64,000 bases of DNA from Pseudohalocynthiibacter aestuariivivens (GCF_011040495.1 NZ_CP049037.1:2294001-2358000), one strand, 5' to 3'. Shown: positions 26,575 through 35,633, numbered from the stretch's first letter. The notes: a model not told the origin generated them from the sequence alone. Program-made: numbers and translations.

Positions 26575-26612
26575 GGCTGCAGCCCCGCTCCTCCTCCCTA
26601 GGGGTTGCAGCC
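26575..26612 (+). ncRNA. CcsR-type (cuckoo) small RNA hairpin 2
   Basis: Stem GGCTGCAGCCCC (26575-26586) pairs with GGGGTTGCAGCC (26601-26612), 12 pairs with one G-U. The 14-base loop is identical to hairpin 1, although the lower stems differ. Conserved loop plus varied stem argues for selection on the loop. Confidence 0.85.
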
Positions 26613-26647
26613 CAAAATACCCGGGCCTTTGTGGGTCCACACCAGAT

Positions 26648-26678
26648 CCGTCGGCTCGCTCCTCCCCTGAGCCCTCGG
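26648..26678 (+). ncRNA. CcsR-type (cuckoo) small RNA hairpin 3
   Basis: GGCTC (26653-26657) pairs with GAGCC (26669-26673), closed below by CCG/CGG across a 2x2 internal loop. The loop GCTCCTCCCCT is a shorter variant of the anti-Shine-Dalgarno loop. A 35-base linker separates it from hairpin 2. Confidence 0.75.
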
Positions 26679-26685
26679 TTAATAG

Positions 26686-26727
26686 AACGGCGGCACCGCT
26701 CCTCCCCTGGTGCCGCCGTTTTTTTTG
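26686..26727 (+). ncRNA. CcsR-type (cuckoo) small RNA hairpin 4, also the Rho-independent terminator
   Basis: AACGGCGGCACC (26686-26697) pairs perfectly with GGTGCCGCCGTT (26709-26720) over the loop GCTCCTCCCCT, identical to the loop of hairpin 3. Eight or more Ts follow. It should both end transcription of the DUF1127 unit and release a fourth anti-Shine-Dalgarno RNA. Confidence 0.9.
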
Positions 26728-26816
26728 TTTTAGACAAAGTATTCCGTTGGCTTGAAACGCACTTACATTTCACCTGCCAAGCATTCAAAGAACCATTTCC
26801 AAGAAGATTATTGAGC

Positions 26817-27374
26817 TCACTCTTCATACCTTCTTATAAAAAACGTTGCGTCCCTGTAGTGGGCTTCCGTCCTTAATGCATTCAACAATTGAGTCTGGTA
26901 ATCATCCCCGTCAGAAAGCGAAAATTCCTCGCCCAACTTAGGCCTCTCGAGGCCAACATAAACCATATATTTACCTTGAGGCATGTTCGCCTTTCCCCAA
27001 GGCACACCTTCCAGAATAGGTAAAAACGTATCTTCTGGACCGATGACAAAGCCCTTAGGATGAATATCTGGCGACTTTTCATCAAGGACGACTTCAACCA
27101 TAAATCCGCCTGTTCCGGTCCAGTTAAACGCCGTAGCGGCGAAGCTTCCGATGTAACCCTCGATCTCGCCCCATTCGTCAGTATAGCATTCATAAAATGT
27201 CGAAAATCCACCCGCATAAATGGACGTTTCGTAAAATATCACATCATCGGTATTGCTGACATCGACATAGCCGTTGGGCGGCCCCTCATCCAGATCGGGG
27301 CAGGCGCTTACCGCTCCGGAAAATACAATAGCAGTGGCAGCAATACATGCAGATCCACGAAATAGATTTCGCAC
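26817..27374 (-). CDS. putative lipoprotein of unknown function, AT-richer gene
   Basis: This gives 185 residues from GTG at 27374 with GGGGGA 6 bases upstream. I chose this start because it places a signal peptide (RNLFRGSACIAATAIVFSGA) directly at the N-terminus; the longer frame has two odd hydrophobic stretches. VSAC matches a lipobox, so the protein may be lipidated at the Cys. The mature part is acidic and aromatic-rich (NGYVDVSNTDDVIFYETSIY, GYIGSFAATAFNWTGTGGFM). No family is recognised. Codon use is more AT-rich than in its neighbours, which suggests transfer. Confidence 0.65.
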   Translation of the reverse strand: MRNLFRGSACIAATAIVFSGAVSACPDLDEGPPNGYVDVSNTDDVIFYETSIYAGGFSTFYECYTDEWGEIEGYIGSFAATAFNWTGTGGFMVEVVLDEKSPDIHPKGFVIGPEDTFLPILEGVPWGKANMPQGKYMVYVGLERPKLGEEFSLSDGDDYQTQLLNALRTEAHYRDATFFIRRYEE

Positions 27375-27467
27375 TATAATTCCCCCATAAATAGCGGGGA
27401 TGCTAACAAAATATATCAACCAACCAAGTTTTGAATTTATCGGTTGAACGACACCCCCAAGTGTCAC

Positions 27468-28139
27468 CTACCCTTCAGGCTCAGACGTGATCGGACCTTC
27501 GACAGCAGGCGGCGGAACATCCAGCAGATCCAGTGCATCAAAACCACCGAGAATGGCATCGACCGCAATCGTGGCCAGAATAATTCCCATCACCCGGCTG
27601 ATGACGCTGGCGCCGCTGTTTCCGATCAACCGGTGCACCGCGCTCGCCATGATCAACAGTATCAACGTGATGATTAAAACAACGACCAGCAGCCCGGCCG
27701 TGATCGCCTGATCCCGGATGGATTCAGTGTGATTGTCGGTCAACACCACCACCGCCAGCATGGCACCCGGCGACGCAATAGATGGCATGGCTAGCGGAAA
27801 TACCGCACCGGCAAGGTGACCGCCCTCGGCCTCTTCGATCTCTCGGGCGGGTTTGGAGTCGCCAAATATCATCGTCAGGGCAAAGAGGAACAGAATCACC
27901 CCACCCGCGATCTGAAACGACCCAAGCCGCAGGCCGAGCGCCTCTAGCAGCGCCTGCCCACCAACCAGAAAACCGAGCAAGACGAACGTCGCGATGATGA
28001 CCCCGCGCACCGCGAAACGCCGGTGCAGTTTTCTGGGAACGCCGCGCACCGCAAACAGGAAAACAGGGATAGTCCCAACCGGGTCAATCACCACCAGCAG
28101 TGTCACAAAATCCAATATAATCGGCGTCCAGTCCAACAT
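27468..28139 (-). CDS. MarC family integral membrane protein (UPF0056)
   Basis: This 223-residue protein has about six hydrophobic segments: 7-27, 42-62, 68-90, 112-127, 145-165 and 185-205. It shows the MarC-family features LLVVIDPVGTIPVFLF near the N-terminus and FPLAMPSIASPGAMLAVVVL in the middle. MarC proteins sit in the inner membrane; the old link with multiple antibiotic resistance has not held up and the function is unknown. It stands 93 bases upstream of the lipoprotein gene on the same strand. Confidence 0.9.
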   Translation of the reverse strand: MLDWTPIILDFVTLLVVIDPVGTIPVFLFAVRGVPRKLHRRFAVRGVIIATFVLLGFLVGGQALLEALGLRLGSFQIAGGVILFLFALTMIFGDSKPAREIEEAEGGHLAGAVFPLAMPSIASPGAMLAVVVLTDNHTESIRDQAITAGLLVVVLIITLILLIMASAVHRLIGNSGASVISRVMGIILATIAVDAILGGFDALDLLDVPPPAVEGPITSEPEG

Positions 28140-28469
28140 TCATCCTTTCACTCTTGCACGGCGGAAATCATACCCAAAATTCCAACCGATGTATTGCTCG
28201 TTTCTAGTCATAGCCCCGCATGAGGGCAAAGCCCCAACTTGGTCCTGGCCGTGGCAATGCTGACAAACTTTGACCTAGCTAGGTAATCTGTGTACTTGTG
28301 CACTGTGGTTGACAGAAATCGTCGTCGCTGTGCTGCCGACACCGATTAACCATGGTATTTCGAAAAATGTAGCTCTCGTCCTGTGTCAATCCAAATGCAC
28401 AGGCATGGATGTGTCGTTTACCCCAGCTTGCAGCGCGGGGAATTTCACGCACAAGAAAGGTTGCAACCA
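28140..28469. other. 330-base intergenic stretch without a recognisable gene
   Basis: This lies upstream of marC and before the small gene at 28470. I see a TTGACA at 28310-28315 without a matching -10 box, no terminator hairpin with a T tract, and only short frames without ribosome-binding sites. It likely holds the marC promoter on the minus strand and that of the small gene on the plus strand. Confidence 0.4.
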
Positions 28470-28619
28470 TTGGCAAACAGCGATCTCAACGAAAGATTGG
28501 GAACCCGCATAAAATCTGACAATGGGTTTCTGCGCAATCCCAGCAGCCGTTTCCGAATAGCCATCCTTTTGGCCATCACTCTGACACTCAGCGCATTCGT
28601 CTATGTCTTCAATGCCTGA
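28470..28619 (+). CDS. small single-pass membrane protein (candidate)
   Basis: A 49-residue frame starts with TTG at 28470, 9 bases after AAAGG: ANSDLNERLGTRIKSDNGF, then FRIAILLAITLTLSAFVYVF as one C-terminal membrane helix. The split into a charged head followed by a clean helix and an in-frame stop supports coding. The TTG start and small size keep it tentative. It is followed 44 bases later by another tiny gene on the same strand. Confidence 0.45.
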   Translation: MANSDLNERLGTRIKSDNGFLRNPSSRFRIAILLAITLTLSAFVYVFNA

Positions 28620-28663
28620 ACCAATATCACGCAATCAAGCCCTGTTCAAAGAGGAACCCGACA

Positions 28664-28783
28664 ATGTCATTCAATGCCCTGTTCTCGAAAGAAATCGAAT
28701 TGCGCAAAACCAAGGAAGACGCGGAAACCAAAGGCGCACCCGCCGCCAAGATTAATGCCAAGCCGGATGAAAAAGACAGCTAA
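28664..28783 (+). CDS. very small charged protein (39 residues, candidate)
   Basis: ATG at 28664, 7 bases after GAGGAA, opens MSFNALFSKEIELRKTKEDA. The protein is almost all Lys, Glu, Asp and Ala and looks intrinsically disordered or a single helix. It probably shares a transcript with the small membrane protein upstream. No family is recognised. The good ribosome-binding site is the main support. Confidence 0.5.
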   Translation: MSFNALFSKEIELRKTKEDAETKGAPAAKINAKPDEKDS

Positions 28784-28848
28784 ACCCGAGGCATCTCTGC
28801 GCGCCTCGCCAGCGGGGCGCGCATCTGGATTTTGGCCGGGGTCCGGCC

Positions 28849-29808
28849 TCAGGCCACCCCGGTCCTCAGCACATCATGGATATGCACCAGCCCAAGCAGC
28901 GCACCATCCTCGCCGACGACGAAGAGCGCGCTGATTTTCTGGGCGTTCATCACGCCCAGCGCCTCTGACAACAGCGCATCGGGCCGTGTGGTGCGCGGTC
29001 CGCGCGTGGCAACCTCGCCTGCCTCGCGTTCCATCAAATGCGCCAGATTGCGACGCAAATCGCCATCGGTAATCACACCCGTCAACATGCCGCGCTCGAC
29101 GATGGCAGCAACGCCAAACCCTTTGGCAGTCATTTCGATCAGTGTTTCGCCCATTCCGGTATGCTCGTGAACCACCGGTAGCGCGTCACCGGTGTGCATG
29201 ACGGCACCGACCGTCAACAGCTGCGCCCCTAACGTCCCGCCAGGGTGGAACGCCAGAAAATTCTCTCGCTCGAATCCGCGTAGCTTCATCAACGCCACCG
29301 CCAATGCATCGCCCAGCGCCATGGTGCAGGTCGTGCTGGTCGTGGGTGCCATGCCAATGCCGCAGGCCTCTGGCGCATCCGGCAACAGCAGCAGATGATC
29401 GGCCTGCGCCGCCAATGTGCTGCCCGCGTTCTTGGTCACGGCGATCAACGGGATCGAGAACCGCCGTGTATGGGCAATAATGTCCGCCAGTTCGCGTGTC
29501 TCACCCGAGTTCGAAATCAGGATCACCGCATCCTCGGACGTGATCATGCCCAGATCGCCATGGCTGGCTTCGCCCGGATGGACCGCCTGCGCCGGGGTGC
29601 CGGTGCTGGCCATCGTGGCCGCGATCTTGTGCGCGACATGGCCCGATTTTCCCATGCCCGATACGATGACCCTGCCAGCCACGTCCAGCAACACCTCGAC
29701 TGCCGCCTCGAAATCGGGGGGCATTGCATCGCGCATCGCCAAGAGCGCCGCAGCTTCAATGGCGAGAACATCTCGCGCGATCTCTGTCGGGCTGGGCTCT
29801 TGGGTCAT
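28849..29808 (-). CDS. kdsD: arabinose-5-phosphate isomerase (KdsD/KpsF/GutQ family)
   Basis: This gives 319 residues from the ATG at 29808 (MTQEPSPTEIARDVLAIEAA). The SIS domain (about 40-175) shows VIVSGMGKSGHVAHKIAATMASTGT, HGDLGMITSEDAVILISNSG and MAPTTSTTCTMALGDALAVAL. Two CBS domains follow (about 200-319; GAVMHTGDALPVV, GVITDGDLRRNL). It interconverts ribulose-5-phosphate and arabinose-5-phosphate, the first step to KDO for LPS or capsule. kdsB lies 7 kb away on the other strand. The upstream extension of the open frame is not used. Confidence 0.93.
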   Translation of the reverse strand: MTQEPSPTEIARDVLAIEAAALLAMRDAMPPDFEAAVEVLLDVAGRVIVSGMGKSGHVAHKIAATMASTGTPAQAVHPGEASHGDLGMITSEDAVILISNSGETRELADIIAHTRRFSIPLIAVTKNAGSTLAAQADHLLLLPDAPEACGIGMAPTTSTTCTMALGDALAVALMKLRGFERENFLAFHPGGTLGAQLLTVGAVMHTGDALPVVHEHTGMGETLIEMTAKGFGVAAIVERGMLTGVITDGDLRRNLAHLMEREAGEVATRGPRTTRPDALLSEALGVMNAQKISALFVVGEDGALLGLVHIHDVLRTGVA

Positions 29809-29956
29809 GCGTGTCGCTCCTGTCGCTTTGGCAGGGTGATACCGTGCCACCCCGCCCGAGGAAAGCCCCGGCACCTGTTCCGCCTGCTTTGTACCTTTGG
29901 CAGAGAGGTACAATCGCGCTCTATACAGGATCACGGTGCGGTACTAACGTCCGGCC

Positions 29957-31180
29957 ATGACCGATGCTGACATTCTCGACAGCCGCTATTCCTGGACGCG
30001 CCTCGCCATCTCTTTGGTGATCGCAGCGGTGGGCAGTGCAGGGATGTGGTCGATCGTTCTGGTGATGCCGGGGGTGCAGGCCGAATTCGGGCTGGAACGC
30101 GCCGACGCATCGCTGCCCTACACGGTGTTTATGATTGCCTTTGCTTTTGGCAATTTCGTGGTTGGGCGGGTAGTGGACCGGTTCGGCGTGACCTCGGCCC
30201 TGATCGGATCGGCAATCTTGATTGGCGGCTCGATGGCGCTGGTGGCGGTGTCTCCGACGGCGACGGCCGTCATCGCACTGCACGCTGTGATCGGCCTCGG
30301 TACTGCGGTCACATTCGGCCCACTCATGGCGGATGTATCCCTATGGTTCATGCGTCGACGTGGGATCGCCGTGGCCGTCACGGCCAGTGGCAATTATGTT
30401 GCTGGTGCCTTTTGGCCGCTTGTCCTCAGCGGCGTGCTGGCGTCCGATGGCTGGCGCGCGGTCTACATGCTGCTGGCAATCCTTGTGCCGTGCCTGATGA
30501 TACCGCTTTCGCTGCTGTTGCGCCGCCGGGTGCCCGATGGGGCGCTGCGCCATTCCGACACCCTGTCAGGACAGCGCGCCGGTGCGTCCGGTATCAGCCC
30601 GCGCATGTTGCAATACATGCTGGCCGTGGCCGGTATGGGATGTTGCATAGCCATGGCCATGCCGCAGGTCCATATCGTCAGCCTGTGTGTCGATATGGGA
30701 TTCGGCGCGGTCGCAGGTGGGCAGATGCTGTCGCTGATGCTTTTCGGCGGGGTCATCTCGCGGCTCTTTTTCGGGATGGTGGCCGACAGGCTGGGCGGTG
30801 TGCGCACTGTGCTGATCAGCGCTGGCCTGCAATGTGCCGCGCTCTTTCTCTATCTGCCCGCGGGTGGATTGGTGTCGCTATACACTGTGTCGCTGGTCTT
30901 TGGTCTGTCGCAGGGCGGGATCGTGCCCAGCTATACGCTTGTGGTGCGTGAATACATGCCCTCGCGCGAGGCGGGTCGCCGTGTGGGATTCGTGATGATG
31001 TCCACCGTCGGCGGTATGGCCATCGGCGGCTGGATGTCGGGATGGATCTACGACATGACGGGCAGCTATCAGGCCGCGTTCCTAAATGGTATTGCGTTCA
31101 ATTTCCTGAACATCGCAATCATGGTCACGATCCTGCTGCGCACGCGCAAGCGCAAAGAACCGCAGGCCGTGGCAGCCTGA
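29957..31180 (+). CDS. MFS transporter, 12-helix type
   Basis: This 407-residue protein has twelve hydrophobic segments spread over the whole length and the MFS loop pattern VGRVVDRFGVTSALIG between helices 2 and 3, with FFGMVADRLGGVRTVLIS in the second half. The N-terminus RYSWTRLAISLVIAAVGSAGMWSIVLVMPGVQAEF resembles the OFA/monocarboxylate-type group. The substrate is unknown. It is divergent from kdsD with 148 bases between, and convergent with trhO. No regulator is adjacent. Confidence 0.9.
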   Translation: MTDADILDSRYSWTRLAISLVIAAVGSAGMWSIVLVMPGVQAEFGLERADASLPYTVFMIAFAFGNFVVGRVVDRFGVTSALIGSAILIGGSMALVAVSPTATAVIALHAVIGLGTAVTFGPLMADVSLWFMRRRGIAVAVTASGNYVAGAFWPLVLSGVLASDGWRAVYMLLAILVPCLMIPLSLLLRRRVPDGALRHSDTLSGQRAGASGISPRMLQYMLAVAGMGCCIAMAMPQVHIVSLCVDMGFGAVAGGQMLSLMLFGGVISRLFFGMVADRLGGVRTVLISAGLQCAALFLYLPAGGLVSLYTVSLVFGLSQGGIVPSYTLVVREYMPSREAGRRVGFVMMSTVGGMAIGGWMSGWIYDMTGSYQAAFLNGIAFNFLNIAIMVTILLRTRKRKEPQAVAA

Positions 31181-31220
31181 CAGCAGGTTTTCCGCGTATT
31201 TAACAAAGAAGACGCGCCGG

Positions 31221-32135
31221 TCAGTCCCCCGGGATATTCCGCATATGCCGTTCGCCACGCGCTGCCGACAATGCGATCTGCTTTTGCCGCTCGCGAAACC
31301 TGTCTTTGTCCGCTTCTGACGTTTCACCCGCACATTGGTGACAGGAAACACCTTTCTCGAACTCTGGTCGCGCGGTGTCCTCGGGAAGGATCGGACGGCG
31401 GCATGCATGGCACAGCTCATGCGATCCCACCTGCAAACCGTGCCCGACCGACACCCGACCATCAAAAACAAAGCACTCGCCCTGCCACGCGCTTTGCGCC
31501 TCGGGCACCTCTTCTAGATACTTCAGGATGCCACCCTTCAGGTGATAGACATCCTCGACCCCCTGCCCCAGCAGATAGTTCGTGCTTTTCTCGCAGCGGA
31601 TACCGCCGGTGCAGAACATCGCAATCCGCTTATTGTGAAAACGTTCCTTGTTCTTCTCCCACCACGCGGGAAAGTCGCGAAAGCTGTCGGTTTTCGGATC
31701 AATCGCACCGTCAAACGTGCCAATCGCCACTTCGTAATCGTTGCGCGTGTCGATGACTGCGACATCCGGGCTGGAAATCAACGCATTCCAATCGCACGGG
31801 TCGACATAATGGCCGACGGCGCTGACCGGATCGACATCCGGCTGACCCATCGTGACGATTTCCCGCTTTAGCCGTACCCTGAGGCGGCCAAAGGGACGGA
31901 ATTCACTATGACTTTCCTTGTGCTCCAACCCGCTGCACCCCGGCAGGCTGCGCAGATGCGCCAATACCGCGTCAATCCCCGCACGCGATCCGGCAATGGT
32001 CCCGTTCAGCCCCTCGCCTGCCAGCAACAGAATCCCGGTGATCCCTTCACGCTCGCACAGCGCCAACAGCGGCGCACGCAGCGCCGCAGGGTCATCAAAC
32101 CGGGTGAAGTGATAAAGAGCAGCGATCGTATACAT
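31221..32135 (-). CDS. trhO: tRNA uridine(34) hydroxylase TrhO (rhodanese domain, YceA family)
   Basis: This gives 304 residues from the ATG at 32135 (MYTIAALYHFTRFDDPAALR). The N-terminal domain (about 1-95) shows GITGILLLAGEGLNGTIAGS. The rhodanese domain (about 120-220) has VIDTRNDYEVAIGTFDGAI and the catalytic loop MFCTGGIRCEKSTNYLLGQG with the reactive Cys. A C-terminal zinc-like Cys set (CHACRRPI, CHQCAG) follows. It forms 5-hydroxyuridine at position 34 of tRNAs, using prephenate-independent chemistry with oxygen. Divergent from pncA; the long frame upstream is not used. Confidence 0.93.
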   Translation of the reverse strand: MYTIAALYHFTRFDDPAALRAPLLALCEREGITGILLLAGEGLNGTIAGSRAGIDAVLAHLRSLPGCSGLEHKESHSEFRPFGRLRVRLKREIVTMGQPDVDPVSAVGHYVDPCDWNALISSPDVAVIDTRNDYEVAIGTFDGAIDPKTDSFRDFPAWWEKNKERFHNKRIAMFCTGGIRCEKSTNYLLGQGVEDVYHLKGGILKYLEEVPEAQSAWQGECFVFDGRVSVGHGLQVGSHELCHACRRPILPEDTARPEFEKGVSCHQCAGETSEADKDRFRERQKQIALSAARGERHMRNIPGD

Positions 32136-32235
32136 GGGCCGGGTCTCTACGCTCTCATGGCCCATCGAACAAGGGGCATGGTTGACGCAGGCCCTGCCGC
32201 TGCCTACCCATGACACGAGCAGCAAGGAGAGCCGC

Positions 32236-32835
32236 ATGACACACGCCCTGATCGTGATCGACGTCCAGAACGATTTTTGCCCCCGTGGTGCGCTGGCTGT
32301 ATCGGGTGGTGCTGATATTGTCGCAGGCATCAATACGCGCATGGCCGACGCGGACGCGGTGATCCTGACGCAGGACTGGCACCCGGCGGGGCATTCATCC
32401 TTTGCTTCGTCCCATCCGGGCAAGGCCGCGATGGAAATGACAGAAATGCCCTATGGCCCACAGGTCCTATGGCCGGATCACTGCATTCAGGGCAGTGCAG
32501 GCGCCGCGTTTCACGATGCACTGAACACCGACCGCGCCGATATGATCATCCGCAAAGGCTTTAATCCCGCCATCGACAGCTATTCCGCGTTTTTCGAGAA
32601 TGATCATACGACTCCAACCGGGCTGCACGGCTATTTGCAGACCCGCGGCATCGACACGCTGACCATGGTTGGGTTGGCAACCGATTTTTGTGTGGCCTAT
32701 TCGGCAGAAGATGCCGCACGTCTGGGTTATTCGGTCACTGTTGAAACGCCGCTTTGCCGGGGTATTGATCTCGATGGTTCTATGGCAGCGGCACGAACCC
32801 GCATGCAGTCAGCAGGCGTCAGGCTGCGCGACTGA
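32236..32835 (+). CDS. pncA: nicotinamidase
   Basis: This gives 199 residues from the ATG at 32236 behind AAGGAGA. Catalytic triad: Asp in LIVIDVQNDFCPRG, Lys in MIIRKGFNPAIDSYS and Cys in GLATDFCVAYSAEDA. Metal ligands lie in LTQDWHPAGHSSFASSHPGK. It converts nicotinamide to nicotinic acid in the NAD salvage pathway. Length is normal. Its end overlaps the convergent VanZ-like gene by 17 bases. Confidence 0.96.
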   Translation: MTHALIVIDVQNDFCPRGALAVSGGADIVAGINTRMADADAVILTQDWHPAGHSSFASSHPGKAAMEMTEMPYGPQVLWPDHCIQGSAGAAFHDALNTDRADMIIRKGFNPAIDSYSAFFENDHTTPTGLHGYLQTRGIDTLTMVGLATDFCVAYSAEDAARLGYSVTVETPLCRGIDLDGSMAAARTRMQSAGVRLRD

Positions 32836-33196
32836 GATACGCGAATCGGCGCAGACCCAGCCAGCGCCCGAACCCCGCGCCCATTGCCGCACCTGCAAGG
32901 TCAGCCAGACCATCGCTGAACTCGGCATATCGGCCCACTTGCGGCTGTATCACTTCGATCAGCCCGCCATAGACAGTGGCCGCTGCAAAGATCAGCCACG
33001 CATGGCGCGGGTAAACCCAGCTAAGCGGAAACGCCAACGCCGCGAACCCGATCAGGTGATGCAGTTTATCCGAACCCGGCAAATCCTGCTGCTCTGGCAT
33101 CGGACTCAGCGTCGCAAATCCCACCACCAGAAACAGGGCGATACTCACTGCCCAAGCCCGCCTGCGATACCTGACTCTGCCTGCTGTATTGACCAT
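32819..33196 (-). CDS. VanZ-like membrane protein
   Basis: This gives 125 residues from the ATG at 33196. Four hydrophobic stretches lie around 14-30, 45-60, 64-82 and 94-112. The VanZ-family pattern is seen in DKLHHLIGFAALAFPLSWVYP and VYGGLIEVIQPQVGRYAEFSDGLADLAG. VanZ-type proteins have no settled role outside glycopeptide resistance. It overlaps pncA tail to tail and is divergent from glmM. The frame continues upstream, but no better start is seen. Confidence 0.8.
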   Translation of the reverse strand: MVNTAGRVRYRRRAWAVSIALFLVVGFATLSPMPEQQDLPGSDKLHHLIGFAALAFPLSWVYPRHAWLIFAAATVYGGLIEVIQPQVGRYAEFSDGLADLAGAAMGAGFGRWLGLRRFAYLSRAA

Positions 33197-33391
33197 GCTG
33201 TTACCGCTACTCTCTACCATCTTGCGCTGGTCTGGACCAACTGGGCCAATACCGCAAGCAACGCCATCACGAACGGCGATAATACGCACATCCACGTGCA
33301 TACCGCCTTGGCACTCGCCAAATCGCCGCGTCGTGTATATGACGTTTCCGATTGCGCCCGGCAGGGTCCTGTATTGCGGAAAGAGATTTAG

Positions 33392-34741
33392 ATGACGCGC
33401 AAAATTTTCGGTACCGACGGCATTCGCGGCACTGCCAACACATATCCCATGACCGCCGACAACGCGTTGCGTATCGGCGCGGCGGCAGGGCGCCACTTTC
33501 GACGAGACAAATCCAACGGTCACCGCGTCGTGATTGGCAAGGATACCCGCCGCTCAGGTTATATGCTGGAAAACGCACTGACTGCCGGGCTGACCTCAAC
33601 CGGGATGAATGTTCTGCTGCTCGGCCCGGTACCCACACCTGCCGTCGGACTATTGACCCGGTCCATGCGCGCAGATCTGGGCATTATGATCTCGGCCAGC
33701 CATAATCCGCACTATGACAACGGGATCAAATTCTTTGGTCCTGACGGGTTCAAGCTGGACGACGATTCCGAGGCCGAGATCGAACGTATTCTGGCAGGCG
33801 ATATCGCGCCGGTGCAGCCAGTGAATATTGGCCGCGCCAAACGGATCGAACACGGTCAGGGCCGGTATGTCGAGTATGCCAAGACAACCATTCCTCGCGA
33901 AGTACGCCTCAGCGGGCTCAAGGTGGTGGTGGATTGTGCGAACGGCGCCGCTCACCGCGCCGCCCCCGAGGTGCTGTGGGAACTGGGTGCCGATGTCGTC
34001 CCGATCGGAGTTGCTCCGAACGGATACAACATCAACCTCGATTGCGGCTCGACCAGCCCGCAGACCGCAGTCGCCGCAGTCCGAGAGCATGGCGCAGATC
34101 TGGGTATATGTCTGGATGGCGACGCCGACAGGATCATCATCATCGATGAGGCCGGCACCGTCGCCGATGGCGATCAGATCATGGCGCTCTTTGCTGGAAT
34201 GTGGGCCGACACTGGTATGCTGCGCGGCGAAACACTGGTCACCACCGTGATGTCGAACCTCGGACTGGAACGGTACTGCAACGGGCGTGGCCTTACGATG
34301 GAACGCACGAATGTCGGCGACCGACACGTGGTCGCGCGGATGCGCGAGGGTGGTTTCAATCTGGGTGGCGAACAGTCGGGCCATATCGTGATGACCGACT
34401 ACGCCACCACCGGCGATGGGCTGATCGCCGGACTGCAATTCCTGGCAGCGATGGTAAAATCTGGCAAACCCGCGAGCGAACTCATCCGCAATTTCGAGGC
34501 AGTGCCGCAGATGCTGGAGAACGTGAAATTCAGCCCCGGCGCCGATCCGCTTGGCTCGAATGTTGTATCGGCCTTGATTGCAGATCAGGAACAGCGGATC
34601 GCGGGTCAGGGTCGCATCCTGATCCGCAAATCCGGGACCGAGCCGCTGATCCGTGTGATGGCCGAGTGCGAGGATGAAGCCCTGCTAAAGGATGTGGTCC
34701 ATACCATCGCCGATTCAGTACGCGAGGCGGGCAAAACCTGA
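33392..34741 (+). CDS. glmM: phosphoglucosamine mutase
   Basis: This 449-residue protein has the four-domain alpha-D-phosphohexomutase layout. It begins [20 protein letters not shown], carries the phosphoserine loop [18 protein letters not shown] (Ser near 104), the metal loop [12 protein letters not shown] and the C-terminal phosphate site [12 protein letters not shown]. It converts glucosamine-6-phosphate to glucosamine-1-phosphate for UDP-GlcNAc, feeding peptidoglycan, LPS and surface glycans. GAAAGAG precedes the start. It stands as a single gene upstream of the polysaccharide genes. Confidence 0.98.
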   Translation: MTRKIFGTDGIRGTANTYPMTADNALRIGAAAGRHFRRDKSNGHRVVIGKDTRRSGYMLENALTAGLTSTGMNVLLLGPVPTPAVGLLTRSMRADLGIMISASHNPHYDNGIKFFGPDGFKLDDDSEAEIERILAGDIAPVQPVNIGRAKRIEHGQGRYVEYAKTTIPREVRLSGLKVVVDCANGAAHRAAPEVLWELGADVVPIGVAPNGYNINLDCGSTSPQTAVAAVREHGADLGICLDGDADRIIIIDEAGTVADGDQIMALFAGMWADTGMLRGETLVTTVMSNLGLERYCNGRGLTMERTNVGDRHVVARMREGGFNLGGEQSGHIVMTDYATTGDGLIAGLQFLAAMVKSGKPASELIRNFEAVPQMLENVKFSPGADPLGSNVVSALIADQEQRIAGQGRILIRKSGTEPLIRVMAECEDEALLKDVVHTIADSVREAGKT

Positions 34742-34811
34742 AACGACGGCCCGCTTCGTTGAAAACACGTGGGCCGCTTCACCGAATCTACGGTGTCGAA
34801 ACGACAGAAAA

Positions 34812-35633
34812 CTAGCGACGCGCGTCCCAGCTGGCCGAGGCGTGATGCCGGGTATAGAATTCACCCATTAACCCCACCACGATAAATACGATCCCAACTG
34901 TCACCGGATACTCGATTGATGAATTTCGGGGAATGTAATTGACGAAGACAAACCCGCGCGACTGATCAATCAGATGAAACAGCGGGTTCCAGTCAAACAT
35001 CGCCAGCATGGTCGGCGGCAGCGCATTGGCGACGAACATCTTGCCCGACGCGATCATATTTGCGCGCTGATAAACTGTGACGAATGTCTGCGTAAATGTC
35101 GGGAACCACGGCTTGATCGCCAACAGTACCAGACCCAGCGCCACGGCCGTGAACCAAGCCAGCATCAGCATCAGAAACGCCCAGAACGGTTGCTCGACCG
35201 TGAAGGGTGTGAATGCCACATGATAGACAAACAGGATTAAAAACAGCGTCAGCAACTGGATATAGAGCGCACCAAACGCGGCGGCGCAGATCGCGATCAT
35301 CGTGTTCATTGGTGCGTGCTTCATCATCGGTGACGACGGCCCTTCGGCGCCCACCACCGCACTCAGTGTTTTGACATGCGACAAAAACAGGAAAATGCCC
35401 GACATGATATATAACAGGAAATCACCGCGCAGTGCCGCGCCACGCAGACCAAGAACCGAAAACATCAGGTAGAATGATCCAATGAAAACAACGGCCTGCA
35501 ACAGGTTGATGCCCAGCGCCATCAACGCATTTCCATGCGCCTTACGCACTTCGCGAACTGTCCCATGATAGATCAGCTCGGCGATAGAGACCGCCGTCAA
35601 GAGCGTGGATTTCTGTTTGGCCTGCTGAAACAT
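34812..35633 (-). CDS. ABC-2 type polysaccharide export permease (KpsM/RkpT-like)
   Basis: This gives 273 residues from the ATG at 35633. Six hydrophobic segments are visible after a soluble start with AELIYHGTVREVRKAHGNAL, including LLQAVVFIGSFYLMF, LLYIMSGIFLFL, LLTLFLILFVYHVAF, MLMLAWFTAVALGLVLLA and YPVTVGIVFIVVGLMGEF. It belongs to the membrane subunits that export capsule or O-antigen chains. The matching ATPase is not adjacent and must lie elsewhere. It is divergent from cysQ with 134 bases between. Confidence 0.8.
   Translation of the reverse strand: MFQQAKQKSTLLTAVSIAELIYHGTVREVRKAHGNALMALGINLLQAVVFIGSFYLMFSVLGLRGAALRGDFLLYIMSGIFLFLSHVKTLSAVVGAEGPSSPMMKHAPMNTMIAICAAAFGALYIQLLTLFLILFVYHVAFTPFTVEQPFWAFLMLMLAWFTAVALGLVLLAIKPWFPTFTQTFVTVYQRANMIASGKMFVANALPPTMLAMFDWNPLFHLIDQSRGFVFVNYIPRNSSIEYPVTVGIVFIVVGLMGEFYTRHHASASWDARR

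Noticed and set aside
26535..26727. CRISPR-like array from the repeated CTCCTCC units
   Set aside because: The repeated part is only 11-14 bases and sits in hairpin loops with differing paired stems; this is the CcsR-type RNA layout.
34742..34811. Terminator between glmM and the ABC permease gene
   Set aside because: CGGCCC and GGGCCG can pair over a long loop, but no T tract follows on either strand.
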